64,000 nt of DNA, taken from contig NZ_CP087715.1 of assembly GCF_020991125.1 (NCBI RefSeq), forward strand, positions 4,007,501 through 4,071,500, given 5' to 3'. Under the pieces are notes generated by a model. That model was not told where the DNA came from and searched no databases. It saw only the letters and a program-made list of their open reading frames with translations. Within the stretch, counting starts at the first letter, position 1, and each line of letters opens with the position of its first letter. Below, one piece after another: positions 17,607 to 26,388 of the stretch. The translations under genes were made by a program, and so were the position numbers. The DNA is from Microbulbifer celer. GTDB taxonomy: Bacteria; Pseudomonadota; Gammaproteobacteria; Pseudomonadales; Cellvibrionaceae.

Positions 17607-18323
17607 TCAAGCGCCCCGCGCCGCCAAATGCGCCCGGATCAGGCCCGTCACCAGCAACGCCTGGGCACCGTAATAGGTCAGCATGATCCAGGTGCCCGCC
17701 AGCGGCACCGGGCCCAGGAAGCGGTTGATCGCAATCAGCGCATCCGACGCCATAAATGCCAGCGCGCCGGCAAACAGCAGCGAAGAGGCGCCTTTATGGG
17801 CCGCCGCCGACAGCGCCATGGCAGAGATCGCCGCAATATACAGCGCTACCGGCAGCATCAGATCCCCCGCCGCTGGCAGAATCTGCGCAGCCAACAGCCC
17901 CGCTGCTACCAGAATGGAAAAAGCGCGTCCCGCCAGACACAGACTGAAGCGGGCGTTGCGCGCGAAGGTCAGGGTGTAGGTGAGCTGTGCCAGCAGGAAG
18001 GCACCGAGGCCAAAGGTGAAATGGTCGGCGAACGGAACCGCCAGCAGCACATCCCCCAGCGCGGAAAAGGCCAGTGCCACCAGGCACAGGGTGCGGGTGG
18101 CGCCGGTCAGGTGTCGCGCAGCCAGCGCGAACAGGGTGGCGATGGGCACGATCTTCAGTGCCGCCATCCACAACCCGTCGATCCCCGCGGCATTCAGGGC
18201 CATATACACACCGCAGCCCAACAGAAACAGGATGGTGATTGTCCGCGGCGGCGCAAAGCCCTTGGCTGGGGGACTCGCTGGGTGGTTTGTAGTCATCTCG
18301 CTATCGGTTGAGGTGGCCGTCAT
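17607..18323 (-). CDS. YhhN/TMEM86 family membrane protein
   Basis: A protein of 238 residues with about eight closely packed hydrophobic helices after a polar N-terminus (about 25 residues). Conserved family features are seen: ALGDVLLA (about 90) and SDALIAINRF near the end, acidic residues within helices thought to form the active site. Relatives include eukaryotic lysoplasmalogenase TMEM86; the bacterial substrate is not established. It stands alone between yrfG and the divergent cysK. A later ATG (MTTNHP) is an alternative start. Confidence 0.85.
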   Translation of the reverse strand: MTATSTDSEMTTNHPASPPAKGFAPPRTITILFLLGCGVYMALNAAGIDGLWMAALKIVPIATLFALAARHLTGATRTLCLVALAFSALGDVLLAVPFADHFTFGLGAFLLAQLTYTLTFARNARFSLCLAGRAFSILVAAGLLAAQILPAAGDLMLPVALYIAAISAMALSAAAHKGASSLLFAGALAFMASDALIAINRFLGPVPLAGTWIMLTYYGAQALLVTGLIRAHLAARGA

Positions 18324-18469
18324 GGCGTTCTCCCCTTTTTATCGTTGTGCGGTTTTTATCTTTCCGGCTCGCGGAGTATTCTTGCCCGAGTATTCGCCAT
18401 CGCGGCGGGCAGAGCAACCTGGCTGTCGCGGCATAGATTGAACAATACAGCCAATTCAGGGAGCGACAG

Positions 18470-19387
18470 ATGAAAGCCAACAATATTCTCGAAACCATCG
18501 GCAACACCCCCCATGTGCGCATCAACCACCTGTTCCGCGACGATATCGAGGTGTGGATGAAGGTGGAGCGCTTCAATCCCGGCAGCAGTATCAAGGACCG
18601 GATTGCCCTGGGGATGATTGAGGCTGCGGAGAAATCCGGGGCGCTGAAACCCGGTGGCGTGATCGTCGAGCCCACTTCCGGCAATACCGGCATCGGCCTG
18701 GCGATGGTGGCGGCGGTGAAGGGTTACAAGTTGATCCTGACCATGCCGGAGTCCATGTCTGTGGAGCGCCGCAAGATCATGGCGGCGATGGGTGCGGAGC
18801 TGGTGCTGACGCCAAAGGAGAATGGCATGGGCGGTGCCATTGCGAAAGCCGAGGAGATCCTCGCCGAGCGCGATAACAGCTGGATGCCGCAGCAATTCAC
18901 CAATCCGGCCAATGTCACTGCGCACAAGGAGACGACGGCGAAGGAGATTCTGGCGGATTTCCCTGAGGGGCTGGATTACCTGATTACCGGTGTGGGCACC
19001 GGCGGACATATCACCGGCTGTGGTGAGGTTCTGAAAGAGAAGATGCCGGATCTGAAGGTGCTGGCGGTGGAGCCGGAGAAGTCGCAGGTGATCGCCGGTA
19101 AAGAGAAGGGGCTGCACCGGTTGCAGGGTATCGGCGCGGGCTTTGTGCCGGAGGTGCTGAATAAGGGCGTGTTGGACGGGACGATTGCGGTGAGCGAGGA
19201 AGATAGTTTTGAGATGGCCCGTGAATGTGCGTTGAAGGAGGGGATCTTTGTGGGGATTTCTTCCGGGGCGTCGCTGGCGGCGGTGAAGCAGCGGGAGGCG
19301 GATTTCGCCCCCGGCAGCAAGGTGCTGGTGTTCAGCTACGACACCGGCGAGCGCTACCTTTCTATCGAAGACCTGTTTAGCGCCTGA
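18470..19387 (+). CDS. cysK: Cysteine synthase A (O-acetylserine sulfhydrylase)
   Basis: A PLP enzyme of 305 residues that makes cysteine from O-acetylserine and sulfide. PLP lysine Lys42 in NPGSSIKDR, substrate loop [12 protein letters not shown], phosphate-binding [10 protein letters not shown], and GISSGAS near the C-terminus. The ATG follows a GGAG site. Downstream, after a palindromic element, lies cysQ on the same strand, so sulfur metabolism genes are adjacent. CysK rather than CysM is supported by length and by the [10 protein letters not shown] region. Confidence 0.96.
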   Translation: MKANNILETIGNTPHVRINHLFRDDIEVWMKVERFNPGSSIKDRIALGMIEAAEKSGALKPGGVIVEPTSGNTGIGLAMVAAVKGYKLILTMPESMSVERRKIMAAMGAELVLTPKENGMGGAIAKAEEILAERDNSWMPQQFTNPANVTAHKETTAKEILADFPEGLDYLITGVGTGGHITGCGEVLKEKMPDLKVLAVEPEKSQVIAGKEKGLHRLQGIGAGFVPEVLNKGVLDGTIAVSEEDSFEMARECALKEGIFVGISSGASLAAVKQREADFAPGSKVLVFSYDTGERYLSIEDLFSA

Positions 19388-19483
19388 ACAGGACAGCGGC
19401 CCTGCTGGGATCAATCGACAAATCCCATCGGGGACTGCGTATAATCCCCGGTTTGCATATGGGTATGTTCGCGCCCAAGTGGC

Positions 19484-19597
19484 GGTGCCGCTACCGGGTA
19501 GAGCCATGTGAGACACGCCGTAAACCCATCCATGGGGGCTCTTCTGCGAGGTCCCTCTCGCAGAAGGTCTCACATGGCTCTACCCGGTAGCGGCACC
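19484..19597 (-). repeat. Nested palindromic element, copy B (perfect arms)
   Basis: Arms 19484-19514 and 19567-19597 pair perfectly over 31 bp. Inner hairpin CTTCTGCGAG (19541-19550) and CTCGCAGAAG (19557-19566); its loop on the minus strand is AGGGAC. The conserved segment on the minus strand reads CCCCCATGGATGGGTTTACG. It sits between cysK and cysQ, antisense to both. It is the best-preserved copy in the window. Confidence 0.92.
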
Positions 19598-19653
19598 TTC
19601 GCATCAAGGCGCGCGCCATATCACCAATAAATGAAATCGTATTCGGGGGAATC

Positions 19654-20493
19654 ATGGACAAGGTTGTAAACAGGGAACTGCTGGACAAGGTAATCGCCAT
19701 TTCGGTGGAGGCCGGTGAGGCGATTCTGGGGGTGTACAACGCCAGTGGCGAACTGGAGGTGGACACCAAGTCGGACGATTCCCCTGTCACCGCGGCGGAT
19801 CTGGCCGCACACAGGGTTCTCGCCCCCGCGCTGGAGAAGCTGCTCGATGGCGTACCGGTGCTGTCTGAAGAGGGCGAGATGCCGTCTTACGACACCCGCA
19901 GCCAGTGGGACCGTTACTGGATCATCGATCCGCTGGATGGCACCAAGGAGTTCATCCGTCGCAATGGTGAGTTCACCGTGAATGTGGCGCTGATCGAGAA
20001 TGGTGAGCCGGTACTGGGGGTGGTGCATGTACCGGTGCTGGATATCACCTACGCCGGTGCCAAAACCCTGGGCGCGATCAAACGCGATGACAGCGGTGAA
20101 AAGGCGATTGCGGTGCGTGCGATGCGGCCGCGTCTTGACGACAAACAGCCGATCGAGATCGTTGCCAGCCGCAGCCACGGTGCCGGTGCGGTGGATACAC
20201 TGCTGGAGCGTATCGAAGGCAGCCTGGGTAAAACCGGGCTGAAGAATATGGGCAGTTCCCTGAAGCTGTGCCTGGTGGCCGAAGGGGCGGCGGATCTGTA
20301 TCCGCGCCTGGCGCCTACCTGCGAGTGGGATACGGCTGCAGCGCAGGCGGTGGTGGAAGCTGCCGGAGGCGTTGTGGTGGACGAGCAGTTCTCTTTGTTG
20401 CGCTACAACCAGAAAGAAGAATTGCTCAACCCATTCTTCTATGTGATCGGTGACCGGGACTTCGATTGGAAGTCACTGCTGCTGGCAAGTTAA
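19654..20493 (+). CDS. cysQ: 3'(2'),5'-bisphosphate nucleotidase CysQ
   Basis: A protein of 279 residues of the inositol-monophosphatase fold that removes 3'-phosphate from PAP, a by-product of sulfate assimilation. Metal-binding motifs are intact: SDDSPVTAADL, LSEEGE, IDPLDGTKEF (the DPxDGT signature) and the C-terminal CEWDTAAAQAVVEAAGG. A GGGGGAATC ribosome region precedes the ATG. It follows cysK on the same strand, with a palindromic element between. A stem-loop without a T-run (20548-20579) lies after it. Confidence 0.95.
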   Translation: MDKVVNRELLDKVIAISVEAGEAILGVYNASGELEVDTKSDDSPVTAADLAAHRVLAPALEKLLDGVPVLSEEGEMPSYDTRSQWDRYWIIDPLDGTKEFIRRNGEFTVNVALIENGEPVLGVVHVPVLDITYAGAKTLGAIKRDDSGEKAIAVRAMRPRLDDKQPIEIVASRSHGAGAVDTLLERIEGSLGKTGLKNMGSSLKLCLVAEGAADLYPRLAPTCEWDTAAAQAVVEAAGGVVVDEQFSLLRYNQKEELLNPFFYVIGDRDFDWKSLLLAS

Positions 20494-20547
20494 TGGCGCG
20501 CTAAGTAAGCGGGTACTAACACGCTGGTCTAGACTTTAGAAAATGAT

Positions 20548-20579
20548 CTGGCGGCAACGTCGAATTTGACGACCGCCAG
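20548..20579 (+). other. Stem-loop after cysQ without T-run
   Basis: CTGGCGG (20548-20554) pairs with CCGCCAG (20573-20579), with an inner CGTC/GACG stem. It lies 55 bases after the cysQ stop. It may stabilise the 3' end or be a weak terminator; no U-tract follows. Confidence 0.5.
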
Positions 20580-20655
20580 TGCTGAGTTCCTGAAGCCGCC
20601 ACTCCGAAGCTGCCTTAACGGTTTGGTTGAAGATGTGCGCTAAAAGAGGTACGCG

Positions 20656-20874
20656 ATGACCAGTCCCCGCACCAGTCCCATGGGCGCCCACGTCAATATC
20701 AGTGAGCCGGAAACCCGCCGCCTGCGCCACCAACTGGAAATTGAAATTTCCCAGCTCAGCCGTCAGTTGAGTGATCTTAAGGGCGCTGAAACAGAAGTCG
20801 ATACCGCGCTGTTACAGACCTATCAGGAAATGATTTTTTCCCGTCGCGCCCTCCTGGGGCGAATTCCCCGCTGA
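20656..20874 (+). CDS. Small helical protein of unknown function
   Basis: A predicted protein of 72 residues. The ATG has an AAAGAGG site 6 bases upstream. The N-terminus is flexible (Ser/Pro). Residues about 20-55 form a charged, heptad-like helix (RRLRHQLEIEISQLSRQLSDL) with coiled-coil potential, ending in a basic tail. No known domain is recognised. There is no shadowing gene on the other strand and the codon usage looks normal, so I consider it a likely real gene. Confidence 0.6.
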   Translation: MTSPRTSPMGAHVNISEPETRRLRHQLEIEISQLSRQLSDLKGAETEVDTALLQTYQEMIFSRRALLGRIPR

Positions 20875-21098
20875 CATTACCCTTTTTCTGCAGACAGCCA
20901 CGCAACAGCGTAATCAGCTTCTTGTCGGCGGGAATTGCAGTGTCCAGTCCCGCCTCAACAATCTTCCTTGGCTTCGCATTTTTTCACGGTGAAAAAACCC
21001 CGTCGCAAAATTGCTTCCGCAGTTGAGATTTTTATTCAGTCTTCAGGAATTGGGTCTACGCTTGGTGGGATAAAAGCTAACTTAAAAAGAGTATACCC

Positions 21099-21380
21099 AT
21101 GCGTTATCCGGTCGTGGTCCACAATATTGAATTTGCCGGTTACGGTGCCATAGCACCAGACCTGCCTCACTGCCACTGCCACGGGGACTCCCTTGAAACT
21201 GCCCTGCAGAAAATGGCGGAAACCATTGTCGAACGACTGGATGAGCTACAAGCCGCAGGTCAGGAACCGCCGCAGCCCGGAGAGCTGGATCAGCTACGCA
21301 AAAACCCCGCATTCAGCGGGGGGGTGTGGGCGATTATCGACATCGAATCCAACGAACTCAGACCCGGATCCAGACCATAA
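21099..21380 (+). CDS. HicB-like protein without a HicA partner
   Basis: A protein of 93 residues with the HicB/UPF0150 partial RNase-H fold: GYGAIAPDLPHCHCHGDSL is the hallmark, followed by the amphipathic helix ALQKMAETIVERLDEL. In type II toxin-antitoxin modules HicB neutralises the RNase HicA, normally encoded directly next to it. Neither the 220 bases upstream nor the gene downstream encodes a HicA-like protein. No helix-turn-helix is visible at the C-terminus. It may be a solitary regulator or a relic. An AAAAGAG site precedes the ATG. Confidence 0.82.
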   Translation: MRYPVVVHNIEFAGYGAIAPDLPHCHCHGDSLETALQKMAETIVERLDELQAAGQEPPQPGELDQLRKNPAFSGGVWAIIDIESNELRPGSRP

Positions 21381-21402
21381 CGCAACGATTGTCTTCGGCG
21401 CC

Positions 21403-21430
21403 CACCTGTACAGGAGACGGTGTGCAGGTG
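21403..21430 (+). other. Hairpin between hicB-like gene and outer-membrane protein gene
   Basis: CACCTGTACA and TGTGCAGGTG pair over 10 positions (one G-U) around an 8-base loop containing GGAGA. It is 32 bases before the start of the next gene, so it could affect translation or processing of that mRNA. No T-run follows. Confidence 0.45.
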
Positions 21431-21461
21431 CGACTGAATTGTGGAACCAAGGACGGTATCT

Positions 21462-22049
21462 ATGAAACAACTGGTATTTATCCTCGCCTTTCTTGCCTCC
21501 AGTGCGGCCTTCGCACAGTGGAACAATCCCATCGATGCTTTCTGTAGCGGCGAATATCGTGCGATCGGCACGGTTGGCCTCGGTGTGGGCGAGCTGCAAA
21601 TCAACGATGAGCAAGACTTTGCCGGTTACGCGAGCCTGGGTGTCACACCCGATGCCGGCGTGTGGCAGGTGGAATTGCGCTACACCAATTTTGACGACGG
21701 CTGGGCTTCCGTTGACCAATGGGGCATTGGCGCCAAGGTGGATTTCACCGTGTCCTGTGATGTGCAGTGTCTGTACTGGATGGTAGGTTGGAACTACGGC
21801 GATTTTGATGTCGATACGGTCGACAAGCACGGAGTGCTTTACAGCGACGTGAATGCGGAAACAGAAGACAACTACTGGAATGCCGGTGTCGGTTACCGCT
21901 ACAACTGGACTCGCGATTTTGATACTTCCATCGAGTACAACTACAACGATGTAGACGCCCGGGTTCGATACTTCGATGGTGAGGTAACCCGGCGCTTTGA
22001 CCTAGGCCACCTGCGGACATTGACAGTGAATTTCAGTTACCGGTTTTGA
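21462..22049 (+). CDS. Small outer-membrane beta-barrel protein
   Basis: A protein of 195 residues. The start at 21462 gives a clear signal peptide (MKQLVFILAFLASSAAFAQ), with an AAGGACGG site upstream; the frame continues seven codons further 5'. The mature part alternates hydrophobic and polar residues in strands and ends in NFSYRF, the terminal aromatic signature for BAM-dependent insertion. About eight strands are likely. Two Cys pairs (DAFCSG; SCDVQC) may form disulfides. It resembles small porin-like/OmpW-size proteins, but I cannot assign a family. A degenerate palindromic element follows 37 bases after the stop. Confidence 0.75.
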   Translation: MKQLVFILAFLASSAAFAQWNNPIDAFCSGEYRAIGTVGLGVGELQINDEQDFAGYASLGVTPDAGVWQVELRYTNFDDGWASVDQWGIGAKVDFTVSCDVQCLYWMVGWNYGDFDVDTVDKHGVLYSDVNAETEDNYWNAGVGYRYNWTRDFDTSIEYNYNDVDARVRYFDGEVTRRFDLGHLRTLTVNFSYRF

Positions 22050-22085
22050 AGAATTTGCAAATGGTTAAATAGTTTTTCGCCATTT

Positions 22086-22195
22086 GTACCGTTACCGGGG
22101 ATAGCTTTGTGAGACCATCTGCGGCCAGAGCCCCCTTGGATGGGTTGAGGGACGCCTAGTCGGTGTTTCGCAAAGCTATGCCGGGTAGCGGCGCC
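22086..22195 (+). repeat. Nested palindromic element, copy E (decayed)
   Basis: Degenerate relative of the nested palindrome family. Arms 22086-22115 and 22165-22195 still share the block ATAGCTTTG but carry several mismatches. The inner hairpin is cut down to CTGCGGCC, its loop and second half being lost. The conserved segment GAGCCCCCTTGGATGGGTT is still recognisable. It lies after the outer-membrane protein gene. Confidence 0.75.
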
Positions 22196-22491
22196 GCTAC
22201 TTGCAAGTTGTTCAGTGGACTTGGTCCACTGCCCGACTGATATCGAGAAGGTTTGGAAAGCGTCAGTCAGACTCATATCGAGCCCGTCATCTCCCCCTAT
22301 TGATGGCCGTTGTAATGGGCGGCTCTCCTTCTCGCGCCCACCCGCCCCAATCCTACGCCAGTCAACACCTCACTCTACAACCCCTAATCAATTGCCAGCC
22401 GGCTCCTTGTATAGGTCTCGGGCGGAGGAATGTGGCATTATGAACCGGATAACCGAAATAAAAAGACGATTATTTGAACAAGGAATGATCA
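22196..22491. other. Intergenic region before the DUF898 operon
   Basis: About 300 bases with no convincing gene. Several short overlapping reading frames have no ribosome site or protein-like composition. The promoter of the downstream operon should be here, but I cannot point to clear boxes. Confidence 0.4.
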
Positions 22492-23874
22492 GTGACTGAC
22501 AAATACAATGTAGAAATTACCGGGCAAGCGGTTGGGGGAAAAAGTCCGGAAGAGGCAATTGCGGCGCTGGCCCAGTATGCGGGGATCAGTGAAGAACGCG
22601 CACAGGCGATGTTTGCGCGCGCGCCCGCCGTGGTGAAGCGGGATATCCCCGAAGATCTGGCCCAGCGCTACGAGCAGAAGCTGGCGGAACTCGGCATCGG
22701 TGCACAGCGGGTTGCGGCGGAGGCGCCCGCGATGGCAGAGGCAGAGAGCGGTGCGTCGCAAGCGCCGACCGCCGGCGAGGGTGCAGCCAGTGTCGCCGAG
22801 GCGCAGCCCCGCAGTGCAGAGCCCGCCGCACCGCAACCGCCCAGCGGCGGTGATAATCGGGGGGGTGCGTCCGCAGGCAAGCGCCATGTGGGTTTTGTAT
22901 TCAGTGGCAACGGCTACGAGTATTTCAAAATCTGGATCGTCAATATCCTGCTCACCATCGTGACTCTGGGCATCTATGCCCCCTGGGCGAAGGTGCGTAA
23001 CGCACAGTATTTCTACGGTAATACCAGTCTCGACAACGCCAGCTTCGCCTTCACCGCGGACCCGGTGAAAATGCTGATCGGACGTCTGATCGCCCTGGGT
23101 CTGCTGGTGGCATTTATGGTGATCCAGAGTTTCTCCCCCCTGACCGGGGTCTTGCTGGGTATCAGCCTGGTATTTGTCTTCCCCTGGGTGCTCAATCGCA
23201 CGCTGGCGTTTTACGCGCGTAACAGCACTTATCGCAGTATCCGTTTCCGCTTTGTGGGCAAGTACTCTGACGCCCTGATCAATTTTCTGGGGTGGCCCAT
23301 ACTGTCGATGTTTACCCTGGGTCTGTTGACGCCATTCGCGATCTACAAGCAGAAGCAATATGTGGTGGAAAATCACCGCTACGGCAACCAGAGCTTTTCC
23401 TTCCGCGCCCGTGCCGGTGATTTTTACACCCTGGTACTGGTAGCCATCGGCGTGGGCCTGGTAGGCATCATTGCCGGTGCACTGATCGGCTGGGTACTGG
23501 GGATGGTATACGAGCCGCTGGCTGCGCTCACAGGGCTCGGTGTAATGATTGGTTATGCCCTCGGTATCCTGTACTTCGTCACCAATATGAACAACCTGAT
23601 TTTCAATAACACCAGCCTGTCTTCCCACGACTTCAAGGCCCGTTACCAGCTCAAGTCGTTCGGTTGGTTGATGGTGACCAACTTTTTCTTCGTTGCGATC
23701 ACCCTGGGCCTGTTTATTCCCTGGGCCAAAGTGCGTCTCGCACACTACGCTGCGGAACACACTGCGCTGGATGTAGCCGGAGATCTGGATAAATTCGCTG
23801 CAATCAGCCAGCCGGATGAGTCCGCATTTGGTGAAGAGTTTGGTGATGTCTTCGATATGGAAGTCGGATTTTGA
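22492..23874 (+). CDS. DUF898 (YjgN-like) inner-membrane protein
   Basis: A protein of 460 residues starting at GTG with an AAGGA site 8 bases upstream. The N-terminal 75 residues form a small ribosomal-L12-like helical module (SPEEAIAALAQYAGISEERAQAMFARAP). An Ala/Pro/Glu-rich linker follows (about 75-130). The rest is the DUF898 domain with about ten membrane helices and the repeated motif PWAKVR (about 165 and 415), separated by LNRTLAFYARNSTYRSIRFRF. Function of DUF898 is unknown. Its stop overlaps the TTG start of an M48 peptidase, so the two products are probably coupled. Confidence 0.88.
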   Translation: MTDKYNVEITGQAVGGKSPEEAIAALAQYAGISEERAQAMFARAPAVVKRDIPEDLAQRYEQKLAELGIGAQRVAAEAPAMAEAESGASQAPTAGEGAASVAEAQPRSAEPAAPQPPSGGDNRGGASAGKRHVGFVFSGNGYEYFKIWIVNILLTIVTLGIYAPWAKVRNAQYFYGNTSLDNASFAFTADPVKMLIGRLIALGLLVAFMVIQSFSPLTGVLLGISLVFVFPWVLNRTLAFYARNSTYRSIRFRFVGKYSDALINFLGWPILSMFTLGLLTPFAIYKQKQYVVENHRYGNQSFSFRARAGDFYTLVLVAIGVGLVGIIAGALIGWVLGMVYEPLAALTGLGVMIGYALGILYFVTNMNNLIFNNTSLSSHDFKARYQLKSFGWLMVTNFFFVAITLGLFIPWAKVRLAHYAAEHTALDVAGDLDKFAAISQPDESAFGEEFGDVFDMEVGF

Positions 23875-25004
23875 ATCAAACCATTGTCTTGCATGGCAAG
23901 TGGCAGGACGGTGCTACGAGTAGCGTCCTGCCTGCCGAACTGCACTGCCTCGAGGGGCGGGTCTACCTGATCGCCAATGGCGAGGAGTTGATGGGCCTGC
24001 CTCTGGATCTGGTGCAGATAACCCCGAAGCTCGGTCGTACCCCGCGTTATCTGACGTTTGCCGATCAGCGCGGCCAGTTTGAATGTGAGGACCACAGCGG
24101 TCTCGATCAGCTGGATAAATCCATCGGCAGTCGCGGTTACGGGATTATCCACCGCCTGGAAAATCATCTGGGCATGGTGGTGTTCGCCACGGTGTTGGTT
24201 GCCGGCATTATCTGGGGATATTTCACCTGGGGGGTACCCGCGGCCAGTGAGGCACTGGCGTACCGGCTGCCGGCAGATCTGCTGGACCGTTCCGCGCAGG
24301 AAACCCTGTCGTTCATGGAGGAGTACTCCCTCGAGCCGACGGCGTTGAGCGACGAGAGACAGGCGGAAATCCGTGCGGAATTCTCCGCATTTGCACCGAA
24401 CTATCCGATCGAGAAATTGCGTTTTTACCGCGGGGCGGAACAGGGTGCCAATGCATTTGCCTTGCCGGATGGCACTATCATCTTCACCGATGAAATCATC
24501 GCACTGGCGGATACCAATGACGAGCTGCTCGCGGTCTTTGGCCATGAGCTTGGTCACGTGGCACATCGGCATTCGTTGCGCCAGGTGATTCAGGGCTCCG
24601 CGGTGTCGCTGACGTTTGCGCTGATCACCGGCGAGGTCTCCGCACTGGGCGATTTACTGCTCACGGCTCCGGTCGTGTTCTCCCAGCTTTCCTATTCGCG
24701 CCAGTTCGAACTGGAGTCCGATGCTCATGCGGTGGACATGCTGCGCGAGAGCGGCCGGTCCCCGGAGGCATTGGCAACGATGTTGAGCAAGCTCTATTAC
24801 AGCAGAACAAACTGTAGCGAAGACTGTCCAGCCAATGAATCAGAGCCCGGTACGGACTCTGCTCCGGCAGGTGAGTCGGAAATGCGCAAGGATAAAAACG
24901 AGAATCGCGAGGACGGGTCGAAATGGCTCCGCTACCTCAGTACGCATCCTCACCTGGAAGAGCGAATTGCAATCACGAAGTACAAAGAGCGCGAATCGGA
25001 CTGA
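23871..25004 (+). CDS. Membrane-anchored M48 family metallopeptidase
   Basis: A protein of 377 residues. It starts at a TTG whose last two bases are shared with the TGA of the DUF898 gene. There is a soluble N-terminal beta domain (1-95), one membrane segment (about 103-122), then the periplasmic peptidase domain with zinc motif HELGH (about residue 225) and the third ligand region ELESDAHAVDML. The M48 family includes BepA, LoiP and HtpX, which act in envelope protein quality control. The tail has a polar, Glu-rich insert (about 320-350) before the closing THPHLEERI motif common in this family. DUF898 and M48 genes as partners have been seen in other proteobacteria. Confidence 0.9.
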   Translation: MNQTIVLHGKWQDGATSSVLPAELHCLEGRVYLIANGEELMGLPLDLVQITPKLGRTPRYLTFADQRGQFECEDHSGLDQLDKSIGSRGYGIIHRLENHLGMVVFATVLVAGIIWGYFTWGVPAASEALAYRLPADLLDRSAQETLSFMEEYSLEPTALSDERQAEIRAEFSAFAPNYPIEKLRFYRGAEQGANAFALPDGTIIFTDEIIALADTNDELLAVFGHELGHVAHRHSLRQVIQGSAVSLTFALITGEVSALGDLLLTAPVVFSQLSYSRQFELESDAHAVDMLRESGRSPEALATMLSKLYYSRTNCSEDCPANESEPGTDSAPAGESEMRKDKNENREDGSKWLRYLSTHPHLEERIAITKYKERESD

Positions 25005-25073
25005 TTGTCGGGTTAGATGCGGAATCAATGAATCGCGTGAGGGCGCTGGATTGAGTAAAGAGAGATAAGCCGT

Positions 25074-25706
25074 ATGAGAAAGTGGCTCTGGCGCAGCGCA
25101 ATCCTGCTCGCGGTATTGGCGACGGCCTACATCGCCTTGCCCTGGTATTCTGCGACACAATTGGTGGAGGCCGCACAGCGCGAAGATGTGGAAAAGCTGC
25201 AGCGCTATGTGGACTTTCCCACCCTGCAGGACAATATCAAGCAACGCCTTCAAGACGAACTGAGATCTTCATTGGGTGGCGATGTACCGAAGGAGTTTGA
25301 TGGACTGTTCACTGCCGGGTCTGAAATGATCCTGGGTCCGCTGGTGGAGCGCTTTGTTAGCCCCGGAGGCATTGCCGATCTGATTCTGGGGCGCCGGGAT
25401 TGGCGCGAACTGGAAAAGATGTTGGCTGGCAAGGCGACTGCGCCATCCCGGTCCCAATCGACGGCGCAGCCGAACGCCACAACCCCAGATTCGAGCGGTG
25501 GCCAAAGTGACCCGCACAGCGGTGAACAGCCCCATCGTCACCGTTGGCACCTGTCCGGGTGGCATTTTACCGGGCTGAACACCGTGGTGGCGCAGGCCAC
25601 CAGTAACGAAGATGACACCACTGTGCGACTTTATATGCAGCGTCAGGGTTTGCGCTGGCGCTTGGTCGACCTGGCACTGATAGAAAAACCTTCACCGGAG
25701 AATTGA
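25074..25706 (+). CDS. DUF2939 family anchored protein
   Basis: A protein of 210 residues with one N-terminal membrane anchor (RSAILLAVLATAYIALPW) and the DUF2939 pattern ATQLVEAAQREDVEKLQRYVDFPTLQ. It then contains a Ser/Gln/Pro-rich linker (about 125-160) and a C-terminal beta-rich segment that appears to be a second small domain. The family's function is unknown; its fold suggests a periplasmic ligand-binding or folding role. It lies 70 bases after the M48 gene and overlaps the leader of the next gene. Confidence 0.85.
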   Translation: MRKWLWRSAILLAVLATAYIALPWYSATQLVEAAQREDVEKLQRYVDFPTLQDNIKQRLQDELRSSLGGDVPKEFDGLFTAGSEMILGPLVERFVSPGGIADLILGRRDWRELEKMLAGKATAPSRSQSTAQPNATTPDSSGGQSDPHSGEQPHRHRWHLSGWHFTGLNTVVAQATSNEDDTTVRLYMQRQGLRWRLVDLALIEKPSPEN

Positions 25707-25708
25707 GA

Positions 25709-26098
25709 ATGGCGATGGCACTGGAAATGGTCGAATCGGTGAATGTATTTGGGGATCCGCTGCTGACCTGCAGTAATAATCCGTTGACCGGTTTTTTTAG
25801 GGATGGCTGCTGCAACACCAACGATCAGGATGTGGGTTCCCATACCGTTTGTGTCGAAGTGACGCAGGAATTTCTGCAGTTTTCGCGGGAGCGGGGTAAC
25901 GACCTCAGCAGTCCGGTGGAGGAATTCGGCTTCCCGGGTCTGAATCCCGGCGACCGCTGGTGCCTGTGCGCGGCGCGCTGGCTGGAGGCGCAGCAAGCGG
26001 ATATGGCGCCGCGGGTGTATCTGCAGCGCACACACATCAAGGCATTGGAAATAGTACCACTGACGGTACTGCGCCAGTACGCGGTCGACTTGAACTGA
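25709..26098 (+). CDS. DUF2237 family protein
   Basis: A protein of 129 residues with the full DUF2237 signature: NVFGDPLLTCSNNPLTGFFRDGCCNT at the N-terminus, SHTVCVEVTQEFLQFSRERGNDL, and PGDRWCLCAARWLEA. Several Cys are conserved. The ATG at 25709 is used with a CGGAG site; an in-frame TTG lies at 25703, overlapping the end of the previous gene. Function is unknown. It is the last gene of the DUF898-M48-DUF2939 cluster. Confidence 0.93.
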   Translation: MAMALEMVESVNVFGDPLLTCSNNPLTGFFRDGCCNTNDQDVGSHTVCVEVTQEFLQFSRERGNDLSSPVEEFGFPGLNPGDRWCLCAARWLEAQQADMAPRVYLQRTHIKALEIVPLTVLRQYAVDLN

Positions 26099-26388
26099 CG
26101 GGAAAAGTGGCTGCAGGTATCTGCCCTGGCGCCTACCTGGCCCACGCACTAAAAATGCTCTGGAATAGTCCGTCCTGGCCTACCCAGAGCGGGCCTAGCG
26201 GCCGAACCAACTCACAGGATGAGAATTTGTTGGTGAGCGCGGGCTTCCTGCCTCCCCGATGGCACTGATAGACGGCCACCGGGATGCTCAGTAGTCAGCT
26301 TGCGCTTACTCCCCAGCGTTGACAATAGCCCCAACGAGCCTTCTTTCGCCTATTTGCGACCGCTGCCGATTGCAGGGTCAATGACTGT

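Noticed and set aside
18356..19573. Minus-strand reading frame of 405 codons opposite cysK
   Set aside because: It is antisense to cysK over most of its length and has typical shadow composition (His, Arg, Leu).
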